Positions 36,649 through 46,310 of a DNA stretch of 64,000 nucleotides are shown here, in pieces (within the stretch, counting starts at the first letter, position 1; each line of letters opens with the position of its first letter). Source of the stretch: Ignavibacteriales bacterium. GTDB lineage: Bacteria; Bacteroidota; Ignavibacteria; Ignavibacteriales; Melioribacteraceae. The position numbers and the translations under genes are program-made. The notes under the pieces are model-generated. The model worked only from the letters and a program-made list of their open reading frames with translations, searched no databases and was not told the DNA's origin. The stretch covers positions 62,001 to 126,000 of the forward strand of contig JACOUS010000003.1 in NCBI GenBank assembly GCA_016177735.1, read 5' to 3'.

Positions 36649-37011
36649 TTAATAGTAAACTTTTATTTTATCACCAACTTGTAATTTGCTTTCCAGTTCG
36701 AGTCCGTTCCAGATTAGTTTACTGCCGTCAACAATATCGTAATCAATTCCGTATTCAATTGCGATGCCCACATTTTCAACAAGGGCTAAAATCTTTTGTT
36801 TATTTGAAACGGTTGAAAGCCCGCTAATGATGATGAACTTATTGTCAATATCCACTTGCGAAAGTGTATGTGAATAAATATCCCCAAAACCGGCATAGAT
36901 GTTAACGTCACCGCTAACGGCTTCCAGTTGGATTACTTCCTCTTTTGGGAATTCCAGAACGATCGGTTCTTCTTCTATCGTTAAGTCAATATTAAAATCT
37001 GTTTCAGCCAA
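36649..37011 (-). CDS. Hypothetical tail-tip protein
   Basis: 120 residues beginning with TTG at 37011 after AGAGGA. Acidic N terminus (DFNIDLTIEEEPIVLEFPKE) followed by a beta-rich domain ending DKIKVYY. It overlaps the preceding gene by eight bases, so its synthesis is coupled. The final strand pattern resembles the C-terminal strands of the neighbouring fibre protein. No family recognised. Confidence 0.58.
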   Translation of the reverse strand: MAETDFNIDLTIEEEPIVLEFPKEEVIQLEAVSGDVNIYAGFGDIYSHTLSQVDIDNKFIIISGLSTVSNKQKILALVENVGIAIEYGIDYDIVDGSKLIWNGLELESKLQVGDKIKVYY

Positions 37012-37369
37012 GTTTAATTCCTCTCGTCATCACAGTGCATTTACCATCGAACCATAATTTCGGTTTAGTGTTTGAATATACTATCAACAATTCTATACTT
37101 TTATATTCGCCGGCTTTAATATCGGTTTTGGAACTGGGTATATGCCATGTCATTTGTCCGGGGCTTATTTCAATCTCGCCGGTTGAAAGTTTTAGTTCTA
37201 TTATTTTCTCGGTTGATTTTTTTGTCTCCTTCACCTCGAGAATTATCTCCGTAACATTCACCCAGTCAAAACTAACACCGTTTTTCTTGACGATGAACAC
37301 TCTGTCGTAATGGTCACCTTGCCTGAGTACAAGATGAACAGATAACGAATTATCGAAATCTAAAACCAT
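37004..37369 (-). CDS. BppU-like baseplate upper protein domain
   Basis: 121 residues. The pattern SVHLVLRQGDHYDRVFIVKK, then WVNVTEIILEVKET and GEYKSIELLIVYSNTKPKLW, resembles the N-terminal domain of BppU (PF10651), an immunoglobulin-like adaptor joining fibres to the tail tip in siphophages. Assignment is by general pattern only. AGGA precedes the ATG. It overlaps the following gene. Confidence 0.5.
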   Translation of the reverse strand: MVLDFDNSLSVHLVLRQGDHYDRVFIVKKNGVSFDWVNVTEIILEVKETKKSTEKIIELKLSTGEIEISPGQMTWHIPSSKTDIKAGEYKSIELLIVYSNTKPKLWFDGKCTVMTRGIKLG

Positions 37370-37377
37370 GTTTATTC

Positions 37378-37917
37378 CTATTGTAAATCATCCGTTATAA
37401 AATCGTCCAACACACCAAAGTCAATCTCAGCCGGTAAACATTTTTCTTTATCGAGTTTACTTAGTTTTATCGGGTTACATTCAAGTTCAATTTCAAGATT
37501 GAGCAGCTCAATTAACCTTTTGTTGAATTCTTCCTTCTTATCACCGAGATCATAAACCACTCCAATTATTTTTTCACCTTTTACCGTTGTTCCATCTATC
37601 TCGGCAATTATCTCATCAACTTTGCTTTGTTCCGTTGCATTGATAATTTCCATTTTTGTTTCTAACTCATCACCGGATTTGAGTTTTATTTTTTTGTTCG
37701 TTGATAGTTCCTCTAATAAACTTTTATGCTCTGCACTAAAATCACTCAAAGCTTTTTCGATTGATTTGCTCAATTTCCTTTGTATATCATAACGCAGAGA
37801 TACACCTTCGGCTTTATGGGTTAACAATGCTTGCAATGCCGGGTTCTTTTCGCTTATTTCTATTCCATTTGCTGTATGCTTGAATAGTTGATAATGCTTG
37901 ATTTTAATGTTGCTCAT
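37378..37917 (-). CDS. Hypothetical phage protein, charged and helical
   Basis: 179 residues, rich in Lys and Glu and predicted helical (LRYDIQRKLSKSIEKALSDF, FNKRLIELLNLEIELECNPI). No signal peptide. It lies between the giant tail-tip gene and the BppU-like gene; possibly a tail-tip chaperone or structural component, but no family is recognised. Confidence 0.6.
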   Translation of the reverse strand: MSNIKIKHYQLFKHTANGIEISEKNPALQALLTHKAEGVSLRYDIQRKLSKSIEKALSDFSAEHKSLLEELSTNKKIKLKSGDELETKMEIINATEQSKVDEIIAEIDGTTVKGEKIIGVVYDLGDKKEEFNKRLIELLNLEIELECNPIKLSKLDKEKCLPAEIDFGVLDDFITDDLQ

Positions 37918-37942
37918 GTTTGTTCTCTCTCTTTTTTTTTTT

Positions 37943-37977
37943 ATTCTGTGTTCTTCGCTCTATGTTCTACTCTCAGA
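37943..37977. repeat. Word-like intergenic repeat (TTCT/CTCT words)
   Basis: ATTCTGTGTTCTTCGCTC followed by TATGTTCTACTCTC: short T- and C-rich words repeated with small changes, filling the gap after the 1812-residue gene. Confidence 0.55.
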
Positions 37978-40900
37978 AACCTGTAGTTTGTGTTGCTTGA
38001 CTAAAGGCGTTTCTTCCCGTTGTTAAAATGATATTGTCAACCTTTAATGGATATGTTGCATTATACGTATGTCCTTCCACAGTCCACCTGTACAATTTCT
38101 CTGTACCTAATCCAGTTTGTATTTTGCACACTCCGAACAGAGCATAAGCTTGTGCAACTCCTTTGTTGTGTGAAACAAAACCATCCGCAATGAATGACGG
38201 GTTGCTGCCTGCTTTCATCTTCAGCGTTGCTACCTTCAATTTGCCGGTTTGCTTTTTCACTTCAATGTTTCTCCAAAACAGATTTACTTCATGACATTTT
38301 AGAACACTAATGTCCAATGATTCGAACATCTCCATATCCCGGACCTTCATCCATCCGCCTCCGGAAAGGTTAACAAACAACGGATGCTCACCTGTGACTC
38401 TTGTAATGCCATTAAGCAAAAAATATTCTTCCGCTTCGGCAGTAATTATCTCATCAATTTCCGAAATCTCAATACATCTTTTTTCTTCATTAAAGGAATA
38501 AACTTGATTATTTTTTTTTAGTTCATACAAAAATTTCTCGCCGGCTGGCGTTGAAATAATTGTATGGTAATAATCGAAACAAGATGTTGAGCCGTCACCA
38601 ACAGTAACAACGTTCGAATAGGTTGCTGTCTCGTAATTACCAATTGTACTGTTGTTATCAGGATATTGATTTGTGCGCTCCAACTTCAAACGCACATTGC
38701 CGGTAGTAGTTGCAGTGCCGCTTATCCATGCTCTATAAATTAATTGAACGGTTGTTTCGTTCGGTAAAAAGAAAACCGAACCTTGTTTTATAGTTGAATA
38801 CGAAGTAGCGGTGATTGTATTAACAGCGTGGTCACTAAAAAATACACGACCGATATTTTTCATGTCAGCATAAACTTGATCGCTGTTAAAGAGTGTATTT
38901 CCGGCGGCATCAGTCGCAACTATCTTCCCATCGGCTTGCACATAGAATCTCGAATTGTTCCCAATGCTGTCGGTTGCGCCAGCAAAAAAACATTTCGTCG
39001 TTAACGCTGAAGGTTTTTGCATGCCCGTATATTTTGAACTGTTCATACCATATAAAGTAGTAGTATCAAAATTCCAACCGGCAATCATCGCGGTCAAAGT
39101 ACCACTGGACATATTTTTTGTCACCTGGAATAATGGTTCGGTTGCACTGTTGAAAGGATCGTGAGCAAACGCAATCCCGAATTCACTTTTGAAACCAGCT
39201 TTAAAATAAACATGACCCATCGATACGAACATCGGGAACTGGTTATCTGCGATTGCAATTGTCGGATAATTACCGCCACTCCCAGAGATAGAAATGCTCC
39301 GTGCGGCGAGCGATAAATATTTTGTATTCGGTGATGTACCGATTGTCTTTGTCATCGAGTATTGGTTGATTAACCACTCACTGATCGATGCCGCGCCGGC
39401 AGCATCCCATGAGATATTATTGTTAGCAAGGAATCCCGAACCGTCAGTGTTTAACTGAATCTTCGCTGTTGTGCCAACTCTCAATTGGATCGCTGTTGAA
39501 GTGATGTTCACATTTGCATCGCTCACACCGGTCTTGCCAATTGTTGTTGTTGCACCGTATGTTGCAAGTACTGTTGAAGCTGTTCTAATTGATAAAGAAG
39601 TTGAATCAATTAATGTGTTATATCCACTTGCATTACCGATCGTAACTGAATCAGAAATCGGATCGATAATTATCCTATCGAAAGTGTTATTCCTGAATCG
39701 AAGTGCAGTTCCGTCAAAGTACATGTTTGCTTTGGACGCTGATAAAAATCCGACACGCAGTATTCCACTTGAAGATGTAAAATCAAAACTTGTTGTTGCC
39801 GCACCGCCGATATTCGTTCCAAGTTTCATATCGCCCGATGTTGTGATATTCACTGTTGTTGTACTGCCGTCATAAATATCAAATGGAATATTATGGAGTT
39901 GGAAAGTTTGATTAGATGCGCGCAAGTATTTGTCATTTATTCCAATACCCGAACCGAGAATAATTCCGTATTCATTTGCAACGCCGGTGATGCCTCGCAG
40001 ATTTCCGGTTCGTGAATGTATCGTGTAATTACCCGGCGTTGAGTTCCATGTTGCAATTTGTGTGTAAGGACTGTTCTGCCCCCAGCTCCCATCGATAGCA
40101 TTTGATTCAACAAAACCATTTCCTGATATACCATAATCAAGTGCAAGCGTCCCGGCTTTAATCGTTCCGCTTCCTGTCCCGGGCACCGATGAATGTCTCG
40201 TAAATGTGTACGCTTGTGTTTTTGTCGAAGTATCAAAACCACTCGCGCCGTAACTCGTATCGAGATTAACTGTACCCCATGCATCACTTATTGTTAAACT
40301 TCCGCTTGTGCGTGAAAATTGTCGTAAGCGAATTAAGTCACCGTTCTGAAATACTGCGGCAGTTTCAAATCCGGCAAACGACTCAACTATCAGTCTCGAA
40401 GAACTACCGGCAGTTGGCAGCGAATAATCGCTCGCAACTTTTGCAACACTCTTACAAATTATTTGGCTGCCAGCGAGTGCTTGTTCTAGGTCCGCAATGA
40501 AAGCTTTCGCGTGCATCTCATCCACGTACAAGTATCTGAAATCTGCTTCGCCGGAATTGTTGATCTTCCACTTCGATAATTGAGATATATAATTCGGATG
40601 CTGAAGATCTGACGAGATGTTACTTGTGCCGGTCCCTTGAATCGTTGCAACACCCGACAAGGTTAAATTTGCAAATTGCGGGTTCGCGCTTGTGTGTATA
40701 TCTTGTATTGTATTCAGTGCGTTTATGGTTACCCTCAGATTCGTTGCACTGTAATTCAATCCTAATGTTAAATTCGCTGTAAGATTTCCGCCGCCGGAAA
40801 GTGGGACTGTTGTGTTAATAGTTCTATCAGCTCTCACTGCATCGGTTGGCAGCGTTGCTTGATTTGATAGAGTGAGTTGTGCAAATGTTGGCGCCGAAGT

Positions 40901-43411
40901 ACTTGCAATATCTTGTATTGTGTTCAGCGCGTTTGCGGTTACCTTCAGATTCGTCGCGTTGTAATTGATGTATTGCCCGTTGATAGCCGTTGCGTTCCAT
41001 GTACCTTGAGTCAGCGTTGCAACTTTTGTAAGCGAAGAATTTATAACAGTCACTCCAAGCGTAGTCGAGGAGAGAAGTTCAACGTTGTTAATCTTAAACA
41101 GTCCGCCGGCTTGCAAACTAATGTGTTGATTAAACGACCAGTTTGTACCGTCATAGATAATTGTAGCGAGATCTGAACCGCCCGAACCGGAAACCGATAT
41201 TCCGGAGTTAATTGCTGTTGTGTTGTCACCGCCGACATTTAGATTAATAATTTTATCAACCACATTTAACTCTGTAACATTAACTTGATTGATATTCCCG
41301 CCAATATAAATATCGCCATCAACAGTTAAGTTACCCGTTATTTTTTGGTTACCGTAAACCTTCTGCATGAAACTTGCATCAATCGCTCCTCCAATTGCAG
41401 AATAACCGTCTATCTTTTGATTTCCGGTCAACCACGAATCACCGTAAATTTTTTGTTTATACAATGCGTCAACTTCACCGCCGATTGCCTGAACACCGTC
41501 TATCTTTTGATTTCCTAAAATCCATTCATTTCCGTAGTTCTTTACTTTATAGATTAGATCCGGTGCCCCGCCAAAACCGATCCGCGCAAACTCGGTTGTG
41601 GTACTTGTTTTTTTAATATCTTGAATCGTCTCGAGTTTATTATCAAGAGAGAGCTTGAAGTTATCCGAGTAGTTTAGTTGGACAACAGAGCCGGCTAATT
41701 CAATCGGTTGTTGTGCAGTTATCGAAATTGTTACACCGCCTCCGGAAGAGGAACTTGTGCTGTAGGCTGATATTGAGTTATATTTTTCTAAACTCAAAAC
41801 AGCGCGCGCTTGTTGATAATCATAATCGTATCCGGTAACACTCACTAATTCAAAATTTGCAGCCGCATTCGTTTCGTTTATTTCACTGCTTAATATAAAA
41901 TACCGCTCACCGTTCAAATCTATTAAATCGAGTAGTTCCCACTCGTACATGTCATCTTGAAGTCGTGTTGAAAGATTAAAATAGAAATGTCGCTTGCCGT
42001 AAAAGTCCATTACTTCAGTTGCAACTGTGAGCGCATAAGAATCAAGAGCAGTTTGTGTAAACTCAACAGTGCTCGGTGCTACAATCTCTATTTTTATTTC
42101 GTTACGTGGCTGAATGCCCGGGTATTTTTTTACAGTTGCTTTACCTTCGAGAGTAATCCCATTAACAAGCTTCCCACTCTTTACGGTTACAGTTACTGCG
42201 TCTGCAAGTTTATCCCAAAAATATTTTTTCTTGCCACCGCTCTTCTTCGCAACTGGAGTAAATGATCGAACAGTACCGGAAGAGATTGTACTCTTTTTTT
42301 GTAAAACTAATTCGCCGTTCTTATTGAAGAAAACATAACACTGCATCGAACCGGCTAACATTCTCAAAGCATCGAGCGGATGCATTCCGAAAGGATTTTC
42401 GTCAAGTAATACTGAAAAATAGTCGAGAGAAATTGGGAAGGTAGTCCCACCGGTTTTATTAACAATTGTAATATTCCCCCAAACCTTTTCTACTATGGCT
42501 TCTATTATTTTAAGAGCATCGTATGCGACAATTTCCCAACCGGCGACATATTGAGTGATTCTGCCGGGGAACTGATATTTAGTAATTGGAAAATCTGTTC
42601 GATACTGCTTTATGTAAATATCCTGTGCATTGAACAGATCGCTCCACCAGGTTGAATTTGTTTTATTGATTGAATCAACTGTTCCACTTTTGTCCTGGTC
42701 TGTTGTTGCTGCGTACCAGTTCTGATAATTAGTTCTTATTCCATAAAAAACTTTTCCATCCTGAAATGTTGGGTCGAAATATTTGAACGTGATTAATCCT
42801 TGTGCATATTCACTTTCTTGCTGACCTCTTAAAAAGTGTATCTGAATTGTTTCGCCAAGTTTGGGAGTATTCGTGTTAATAGTTTGTCTTACTAATCCAC
42901 CGCTATTTGTGTAATACAAACTAAAATCATTTGCATCCCAAAACTTTTCATAAGTAATCTGATTGCATTGCGAATCTGTGTTTACATCATAAAGGACATT
43001 TCCGCTCGTTCTAACTGCTGTCTGTGTGATAAGACTAAGTGAAGATAATTTATCCAGCACATTGAAACTGATTTTCTTTTCTAAGTCGGGCCACTCAATT
43101 GTTGAAAAATCACAAAGACCCTCAAATAATTTTGATGTACTTCGATCAGACTTTATCCCGTGCAATTCAAAGATGTACCGTTGGACTGCAGAAAGGTTGC
43201 CGCCAAATGCATTGTAAACCGGATTGCTGCCACCTTCATAATCAAGTGTTAAACCAAGTTTATCGAACACTATAATACCGGCTTCACCCGGGTTCTTCGA
43301 TTCGATCCGTCTCTTCACACTGCCGACATTGAACAGCGCCGTTTGTGGTGTCCAAGTTTCAAGCGTTCCGTTAATTCCGTTTCTAAATTTCAGCTTCGGC
43401 ATTCTAATCAT
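37973..43411 (-). CDS. Giant tail-tip/central fibre protein with C-terminal Hint (intein-like) domain
   Basis: 1812 residues. Residues ~1-560 look like a tail-hub domain (KLKFRNGINGTLETWTPQ, LDKLSSLSLITQTAV). Residues ~640-720 carry repeated units (GNQKIDGVQAIGGEVDALYK; GNQKIDGYSAIGGAIDASF; GNQKITGNLTVDGDIYIGG), and ~800-920 repeat LNTIQDI and LSGGGNLTANLTLGLNYSA, typical of beta-helical fibre shafts. From ~900 to 1600 is a long beta-rich region. Residues 1611-1749 form a Hint domain starting at Cys (CFDYYHTIISTPAGEKFLYE), with the block-B-like TGEHPLFV and ending in FVSHN, then 63 more residues. The ATG overlaps the tape-measure stop. It probably forms the tail tip and receptor-binding fibre. 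Confidence 0.82.
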   Translation of the reverse strand: MIRMPKLKFRNGINGTLETWTPQTALFNVGSVKRRIESKNPGEAGIIVFDKLGLTLDYEGGSNPVYNAFGGNLSAVQRYIFELHGIKSDRSTSKLFEGLCDFSTIEWPDLEKKISFNVLDKLSSLSLITQTAVRTSGNVLYDVNTDSQCNQITYEKFWDANDFSLYYTNSGGLVRQTINTNTPKLGETIQIHFLRGQQESEYAQGLITFKYFDPTFQDGKVFYGIRTNYQNWYAATTDQDKSGTVDSINKTNSTWWSDLFNAQDIYIKQYRTDFPITKYQFPGRITQYVAGWEIVAYDALKIIEAIVEKVWGNITIVNKTGGTTFPISLDYFSVLLDENPFGMHPLDALRMLAGSMQCYVFFNKNGELVLQKKSTISSGTVRSFTPVAKKSGGKKKYFWDKLADAVTVTVKSGKLVNGITLEGKATVKKYPGIQPRNEIKIEIVAPSTVEFTQTALDSYALTVATEVMDFYGKRHFYFNLSTRLQDDMYEWELLDLIDLNGERYFILSSEINETNAAANFELVSVTGYDYDYQQARAVLSLEKYNSISAYSTSSSSGGGVTISITAQQPIELAGSVVQLNYSDNFKLSLDNKLETIQDIKKTSTTTEFARIGFGGAPDLIYKVKNYGNEWILGNQKIDGVQAIGGEVDALYKQKIYGDSWLTGNQKIDGYSAIGGAIDASFMQKVYGNQKITGNLTVDGDIYIGGNINQVNVTELNVVDKIINLNVGGDNTTAINSGISVSGSGGSDLATIIYDGTNWSFNQHISLQAGGLFKINNVELLSSTTLGVTVINSSLTKVATLTQGTWNATAINGQYINYNATNLKVTANALNTIQDIASTSAPTFAQLTLSNQATLPTDAVRADRTINTTVPLSGGGNLTANLTLGLNYSATNLRVTINALNTIQDIHTSANPQFANLTLSGVATIQGTGTSNISSDLQHPNYISQLSKWKINNSGEADFRYLYVDEMHAKAFIADLEQALAGSQIICKSVAKVASDYSLPTAGSSSRLIVESFAGFETAAVFQNGDLIRLRQFSRTSGSLTISDAWGTVNLDTSYGASGFDTSTKTQAYTFTRHSSVPGTGSGTIKAGTLALDYGISGNGFVESNAIDGSWGQNSPYTQIATWNSTPGNYTIHSRTGNLRGITGVANEYGIILGSGIGINDKYLRASNQTFQLHNIPFDIYDGSTTTVNITTSGDMKLGTNIGGAATTSFDFTSSSGILRVGFLSASKANMYFDGTALRFRNNTFDRIIIDPISDSVTIGNASGYNTLIDSTSLSIRTASTVLATYGATTTIGKTGVSDANVNITSTAIQLRVGTTAKIQLNTDGSGFLANNNISWDAAGAASISEWLINQYSMTKTIGTSPNTKYLSLAARSISISGSGGNYPTIAIADNQFPMFVSMGHVYFKAGFKSEFGIAFAHDPFNSATEPLFQVTKNMSSGTLTAMIAGWNFDTTTLYGMNSSKYTGMQKPSALTTKCFFAGATDSIGNNSRFYVQADGKIVATDAAGNTLFNSDQVYADMKNIGRVFFSDHAVNTITATSYSTIKQGSVFFLPNETTVQLIYRAWISGTATTTGNVRLKLERTNQYPDNNSTIGNYETATYSNVVTVGDGSTSCFDYYHTIISTPAGEKFLYELKKNNQVYSFNEEKRCIEISEIDEIITAEAEEYFLLNGITRVTGEHPLFVNLSGGGWMKVRDMEMFESLDISVLKCHEVNLFWRNIEVKKQTGKLKVATLKMKAGSNPSFIADGFVSHNKGVAQAYALFGVCKIQTGLGTEKLYRWTVEGHTYNATYPLKVDNIILTTGRNAFSQATQTTGF
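38165..38581 (-). other. Hint/BIL (bacterial intein-like) domain within the tail protein
   Basis: Encodes residues 1611-1749. It has a nucleophile-type Cys followed by TxxxTPxGxKxLxEL (block A: CFDYYHTIISTPAGEKFLYE), a TxxH motif (block B: VTGEHPLFVNLSGGG) and a C-terminal strand plus His-Asn (block G: SFIADGFVSHN). There is no room for a homing endonuclease. The residue after Asn is Lys, not Ser, Thr or Cys as in a splicing intein, so cleavage at one or both ends (BIL type A behaviour) is more likely than clean splicing. Confidence 0.75.
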
Positions 43412-46053
43412 CTACCTGTTCTTTGTTCGTAATCATAGTATTGACCAACTTTCAAAGCTTCATCATTATCGAAATAAGCTCGTGTTGGTCGTGATGCGAG
43501 ATATTCAATCCTATCACTAAGAATCCTTACTTGCTCTATCAATCTTCCGTTATCATTTCCGGTTCCACCATTGAAATAATTTCTAACTTCAAATGCAGTT
43601 CGTGTAACAAGCTCAGCCATACCGCTTGCATAATCTTCCGCCGGTGCAATAATCTCCATTCCTTTTTCACCAACAATAGCGCCGCCTCGTGCGTAGCCTT
43701 TCATTGTTGTATCTTGTTTCATAATATTTGCTGCGTTCGCTATGCCCGTACCAATTACAGCAGCTGTCATAAATGGAGCGAGTACCGGACCAACACCAAC
43801 CGGTGGTGGTGCATATAAAGCCATTACGCCTTTGTAGGTTTCTATCATCACTTGAGTAGTGGCTAATAGCTTATAGGCTGCTGTGTGCTTACTAAAAAGA
43901 CCTGCAAGTTGGCCAAGCATTTGTGATGTCTGTGAAAGTGTGTTCAGCTGTGACTGCCTGTCAATCGCTTCACGTTGATGAGTATAATAATTATGAATAT
44001 TTGTTTTTTGTTCTTCGGTGGCGCCGTACATTTCTGCACGTTTCACCGACAATTCTTCTTCTACTTTTAATTCTTCTTTTTGTTGTTCGTAAGGGTTAGC
44101 TTCAGCTTTTGCCTTAAATTGATCGAAGAATTTCTTTCCTTCTTCGGTGTTCTTAATACCTTCAATTTGTGCCGCGCCAATTTTTAATTCCAGCGCTGCG
44201 CGTTTCTCCGGATCGGTTTCTAACTCTAATAATTTTTTGTAATGGTCAATTCTAAACTGGAGAATTTCCGCGTTTGTTTTTTTCTCAAGCTGCATCTTCT
44301 GTTCGGCTAACTGAAAATCCAAATCCAGCATTTTATCATCATGGTCTTTCTTCAGCTTTTCGGTCTGAACGTCCGCTTCACCCTGGGCAATCTGTTTTTC
44401 CAATTCTATGTTTTTAATTTTCTGTTCATCAGCCGGTGTTTTTGCTTTCTTGGTCTGTAATGTTTTTTCTTCGGCATCAAGAGCTTCTAACTTCGCGTTT
44501 TTCAATTGCTCAATTATTACTAATTCTTTTTGGTAATCCGAAAGTTCTTTATCTTTCTGAATACCTACTTCAATAATTTTTCCTTTCAGCTCTTCATACT
44601 TTGCTTTTTCACTTGCAAGTGAATTAATGCCGCGTTCTTTATTCTCATTATTCTCGTCGCCGTTTATAAATTTTATCCTATCATCAATTTTCTTTAGTTC
44701 ATCCTGGTATTGTTTTAATAAGTCCAAGCTATACGGAGCAACTAATCCATCATCAATATTTTTCAACTTCTTTATTTTTTCATTTAATTCAGTACGCCGG
44801 TTTTCTAATTTTTCCAGATCGCCCATATTATTTTTTATCGCAATTAAGGTATCAAGCTGTTCCTTTAGCTTTTTCCCACTTTCGGATGTAAATATTTGTT
44901 CGGGTCCAATACCAAATTGAGGAATTCCTTTAGAAATTACGTAAGGTTCTGTAGACAATTTTCCCCGTATTTCCATCTCTTTGGAGTCAAGTTGTTGCTT
45001 GCTTAATTTCTGATATGATTCTCTTAGCTTATCAATTTCTTCTTTTTGCATTTTTACTTCAGCTGTTGAATCACCTGTGAATTTTGCTAATATTTGCATC
45101 GCAAAAACAACAGCATTTATACCCAGCAATATACCGCCCGGTCCTTTTATACTTTGCATAAAAGCTTGACCTAAAGTCATATTAAGCCCGGATGCTTCCT
45201 GCTTTGCATATTGCATGTACTGCACAACCATAGGAATATTATTACCAATACTTCTCAAACCCATTTGGTAATTAACGAGGAACATGTCAGCGTCTGAAAC
45301 CAAATAACCAAATTGACCCATCGCATTATTCATCGAGTTCATACCTGGTATTACTTTTTGTTGCGCGCCGCCGAGTTCATTATGCTGTGTTATTAATTGT
45401 CCGTATGCAGATTTTAGATTTGTTGATGCAGCAACTTTTTGTTTCCACGCTTCGCTGTTTATAGCAAGTGTTTTAACTTCTGAATCTAAAGATTGTATAA
45501 CATCATTTATTGCATCTGCAGAAAGCCCTTGGGTGAGAATATATTGCTTTAATTGTTCTGTATTCTCTTGTGTCATCAAACCATATTTCTGCGCTTCAAC
45601 ATTTAGATTTTGAAAAGCGGGAGTCTGATCGGTTGCTCTTATAACCGCTTGCACCTTTTCAAGTTCGGTTTCAATTTCTTTTATCTGTGCAAGTCTTCTG
45701 GTGTATTCTTCACCGCCGATCGGTACACTTTGGAATTGTGTTTTTAAGTCTCTAAGACGTTCAACTAAATCTTTGATAGTAACATTAACGCCGTCAAAAT
45801 TCTTTCCTAAATTTTGTCCTAGACCGGCAAAGGCGCCAATCTGCGATATTGATTGATTGGCAGTTTTTGCTTCATTACTTATGTCATTAAATTTTTTAGC
45901 AATGTCTTGTATCGATGCTTTTATTTTTTCATTAGTTGCCTCAGCAGCTGCGCCGGTCTCAACGAATTCGCCTTTCGTAAGATCGAGCGTAGCAATAGCT
46001 TCCTTGCCATCGATCATCAACTCAAATATCAATTCATTATTTGCATTTGCCAT
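43408..46053 (-). CDS. Tail tape measure protein
   Basis: 881 residues with long coiled-coil stretches (EKQIAQGEADVQTEKLKKDH, DFQLAEQKMQLEKKTNAEIL) and a hydrophobic patch (GGILLGINAVVFAMQILAKF) around residues 300-325. Near the C terminus are TAAVIGTGIANAANIMKQDT and GYARGGAIVGEKGMEIIAP, common in tape measures. It sits directly after the two overlapping chaperone frames, the invariant order in siphophages. By the usual 0.15 nm per residue, the tail would be about 130 nm long. Confidence 0.9.
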   Translation of the reverse strand: MANANNELIFELMIDGKEAIATLDLTKGEFVETGAAAEATNEKIKASIQDIAKKFNDISNEAKTANQSISQIGAFAGLGQNLGKNFDGVNVTIKDLVERLRDLKTQFQSVPIGGEEYTRRLAQIKEIETELEKVQAVIRATDQTPAFQNLNVEAQKYGLMTQENTEQLKQYILTQGLSADAINDVIQSLDSEVKTLAINSEAWKQKVAASTNLKSAYGQLITQHNELGGAQQKVIPGMNSMNNAMGQFGYLVSDADMFLVNYQMGLRSIGNNIPMVVQYMQYAKQEASGLNMTLGQAFMQSIKGPGGILLGINAVVFAMQILAKFTGDSTAEVKMQKEEIDKLRESYQKLSKQQLDSKEMEIRGKLSTEPYVISKGIPQFGIGPEQIFTSESGKKLKEQLDTLIAIKNNMGDLEKLENRRTELNEKIKKLKNIDDGLVAPYSLDLLKQYQDELKKIDDRIKFINGDENNENKERGINSLASEKAKYEELKGKIIEVGIQKDKELSDYQKELVIIEQLKNAKLEALDAEEKTLQTKKAKTPADEQKIKNIELEKQIAQGEADVQTEKLKKDHDDKMLDLDFQLAEQKMQLEKKTNAEILQFRIDHYKKLLELETDPEKRAALELKIGAAQIEGIKNTEEGKKFFDQFKAKAEANPYEQQKEELKVEEELSVKRAEMYGATEEQKTNIHNYYTHQREAIDRQSQLNTLSQTSQMLGQLAGLFSKHTAAYKLLATTQVMIETYKGVMALYAPPPVGVGPVLAPFMTAAVIGTGIANAANIMKQDTTMKGYARGGAIVGEKGMEIIAPAEDYASGMAELVTRTAFEVRNYFNGGTGNDNGRLIEQVRILSDRIEYLASRPTRAYFDNDEALKVGQYYDYEQRTGR

Positions 46054-46082
46054 TCTTTTCTCTCGCCCTCTCCGTTACAAGG

Positions 46083-46310
46083 TTATTTTTTCTTATTCTT
46101 TTCCATTTTCTTTAACTGTGCTACCATTCCCAAAAGCTCATTCAATTTTTGCAGCCGAACCTGGTAGTAATAATCAAGAACAACTCTGCGTTTTGTTTTT
46201 CGTAATAAATTTCTTTTCGATGCATCCCCATCCGAAATAAAAAAGAGAATTGATTCCGTCTCACTCGTAAACAATTCTCCTTTCCATCTTGCCGCCTTGT
46301 AACCTTTCAA
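46083..46310 (-). CDS. Tail assembly chaperone, frameshift extension (gpT-like)
   Basis: The frame is open from at least 46361 to the stop at 46083. As a separate ORF it would need a TTG at 46310 with no good ribosome-binding site. Upstream of that TTG, however, the same frame reads LFKTLGDREKQASNDFDELK, which looks like real protein and begins at the slippery heptamer T-TTA-AAA (46355-46361) in the preceding gene. I therefore read it as the second part of a G/GT-type pair made by -1 frameshifting, giving about 124 + 90 residues. The C terminus is basic (LLGMVAQLKKMEKNKKK). It lies just ahead of the tape measure gene, as expected. Confidence 0.75.
   Translation of the reverse strand: MKGYKAARWKGELFTSETESILFFISDGDASKRNLLRKTKRRVVLDYYYQVRLQKLNELLGMVAQLKKMEKNKKK

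Noticed and set aside
38165-38581. Fully splicing intein
   Set aside because: The residue after the terminal Asn is Lys, while splicing needs Ser, Thr or Cys; a self-cleaving BIL-type domain fits better.
37973-43411. Diversity-generating retroelement target in the giant tail protein
   Set aside because: No reverse transcriptase, template repeat or near-identical variable repeat was found in the window.
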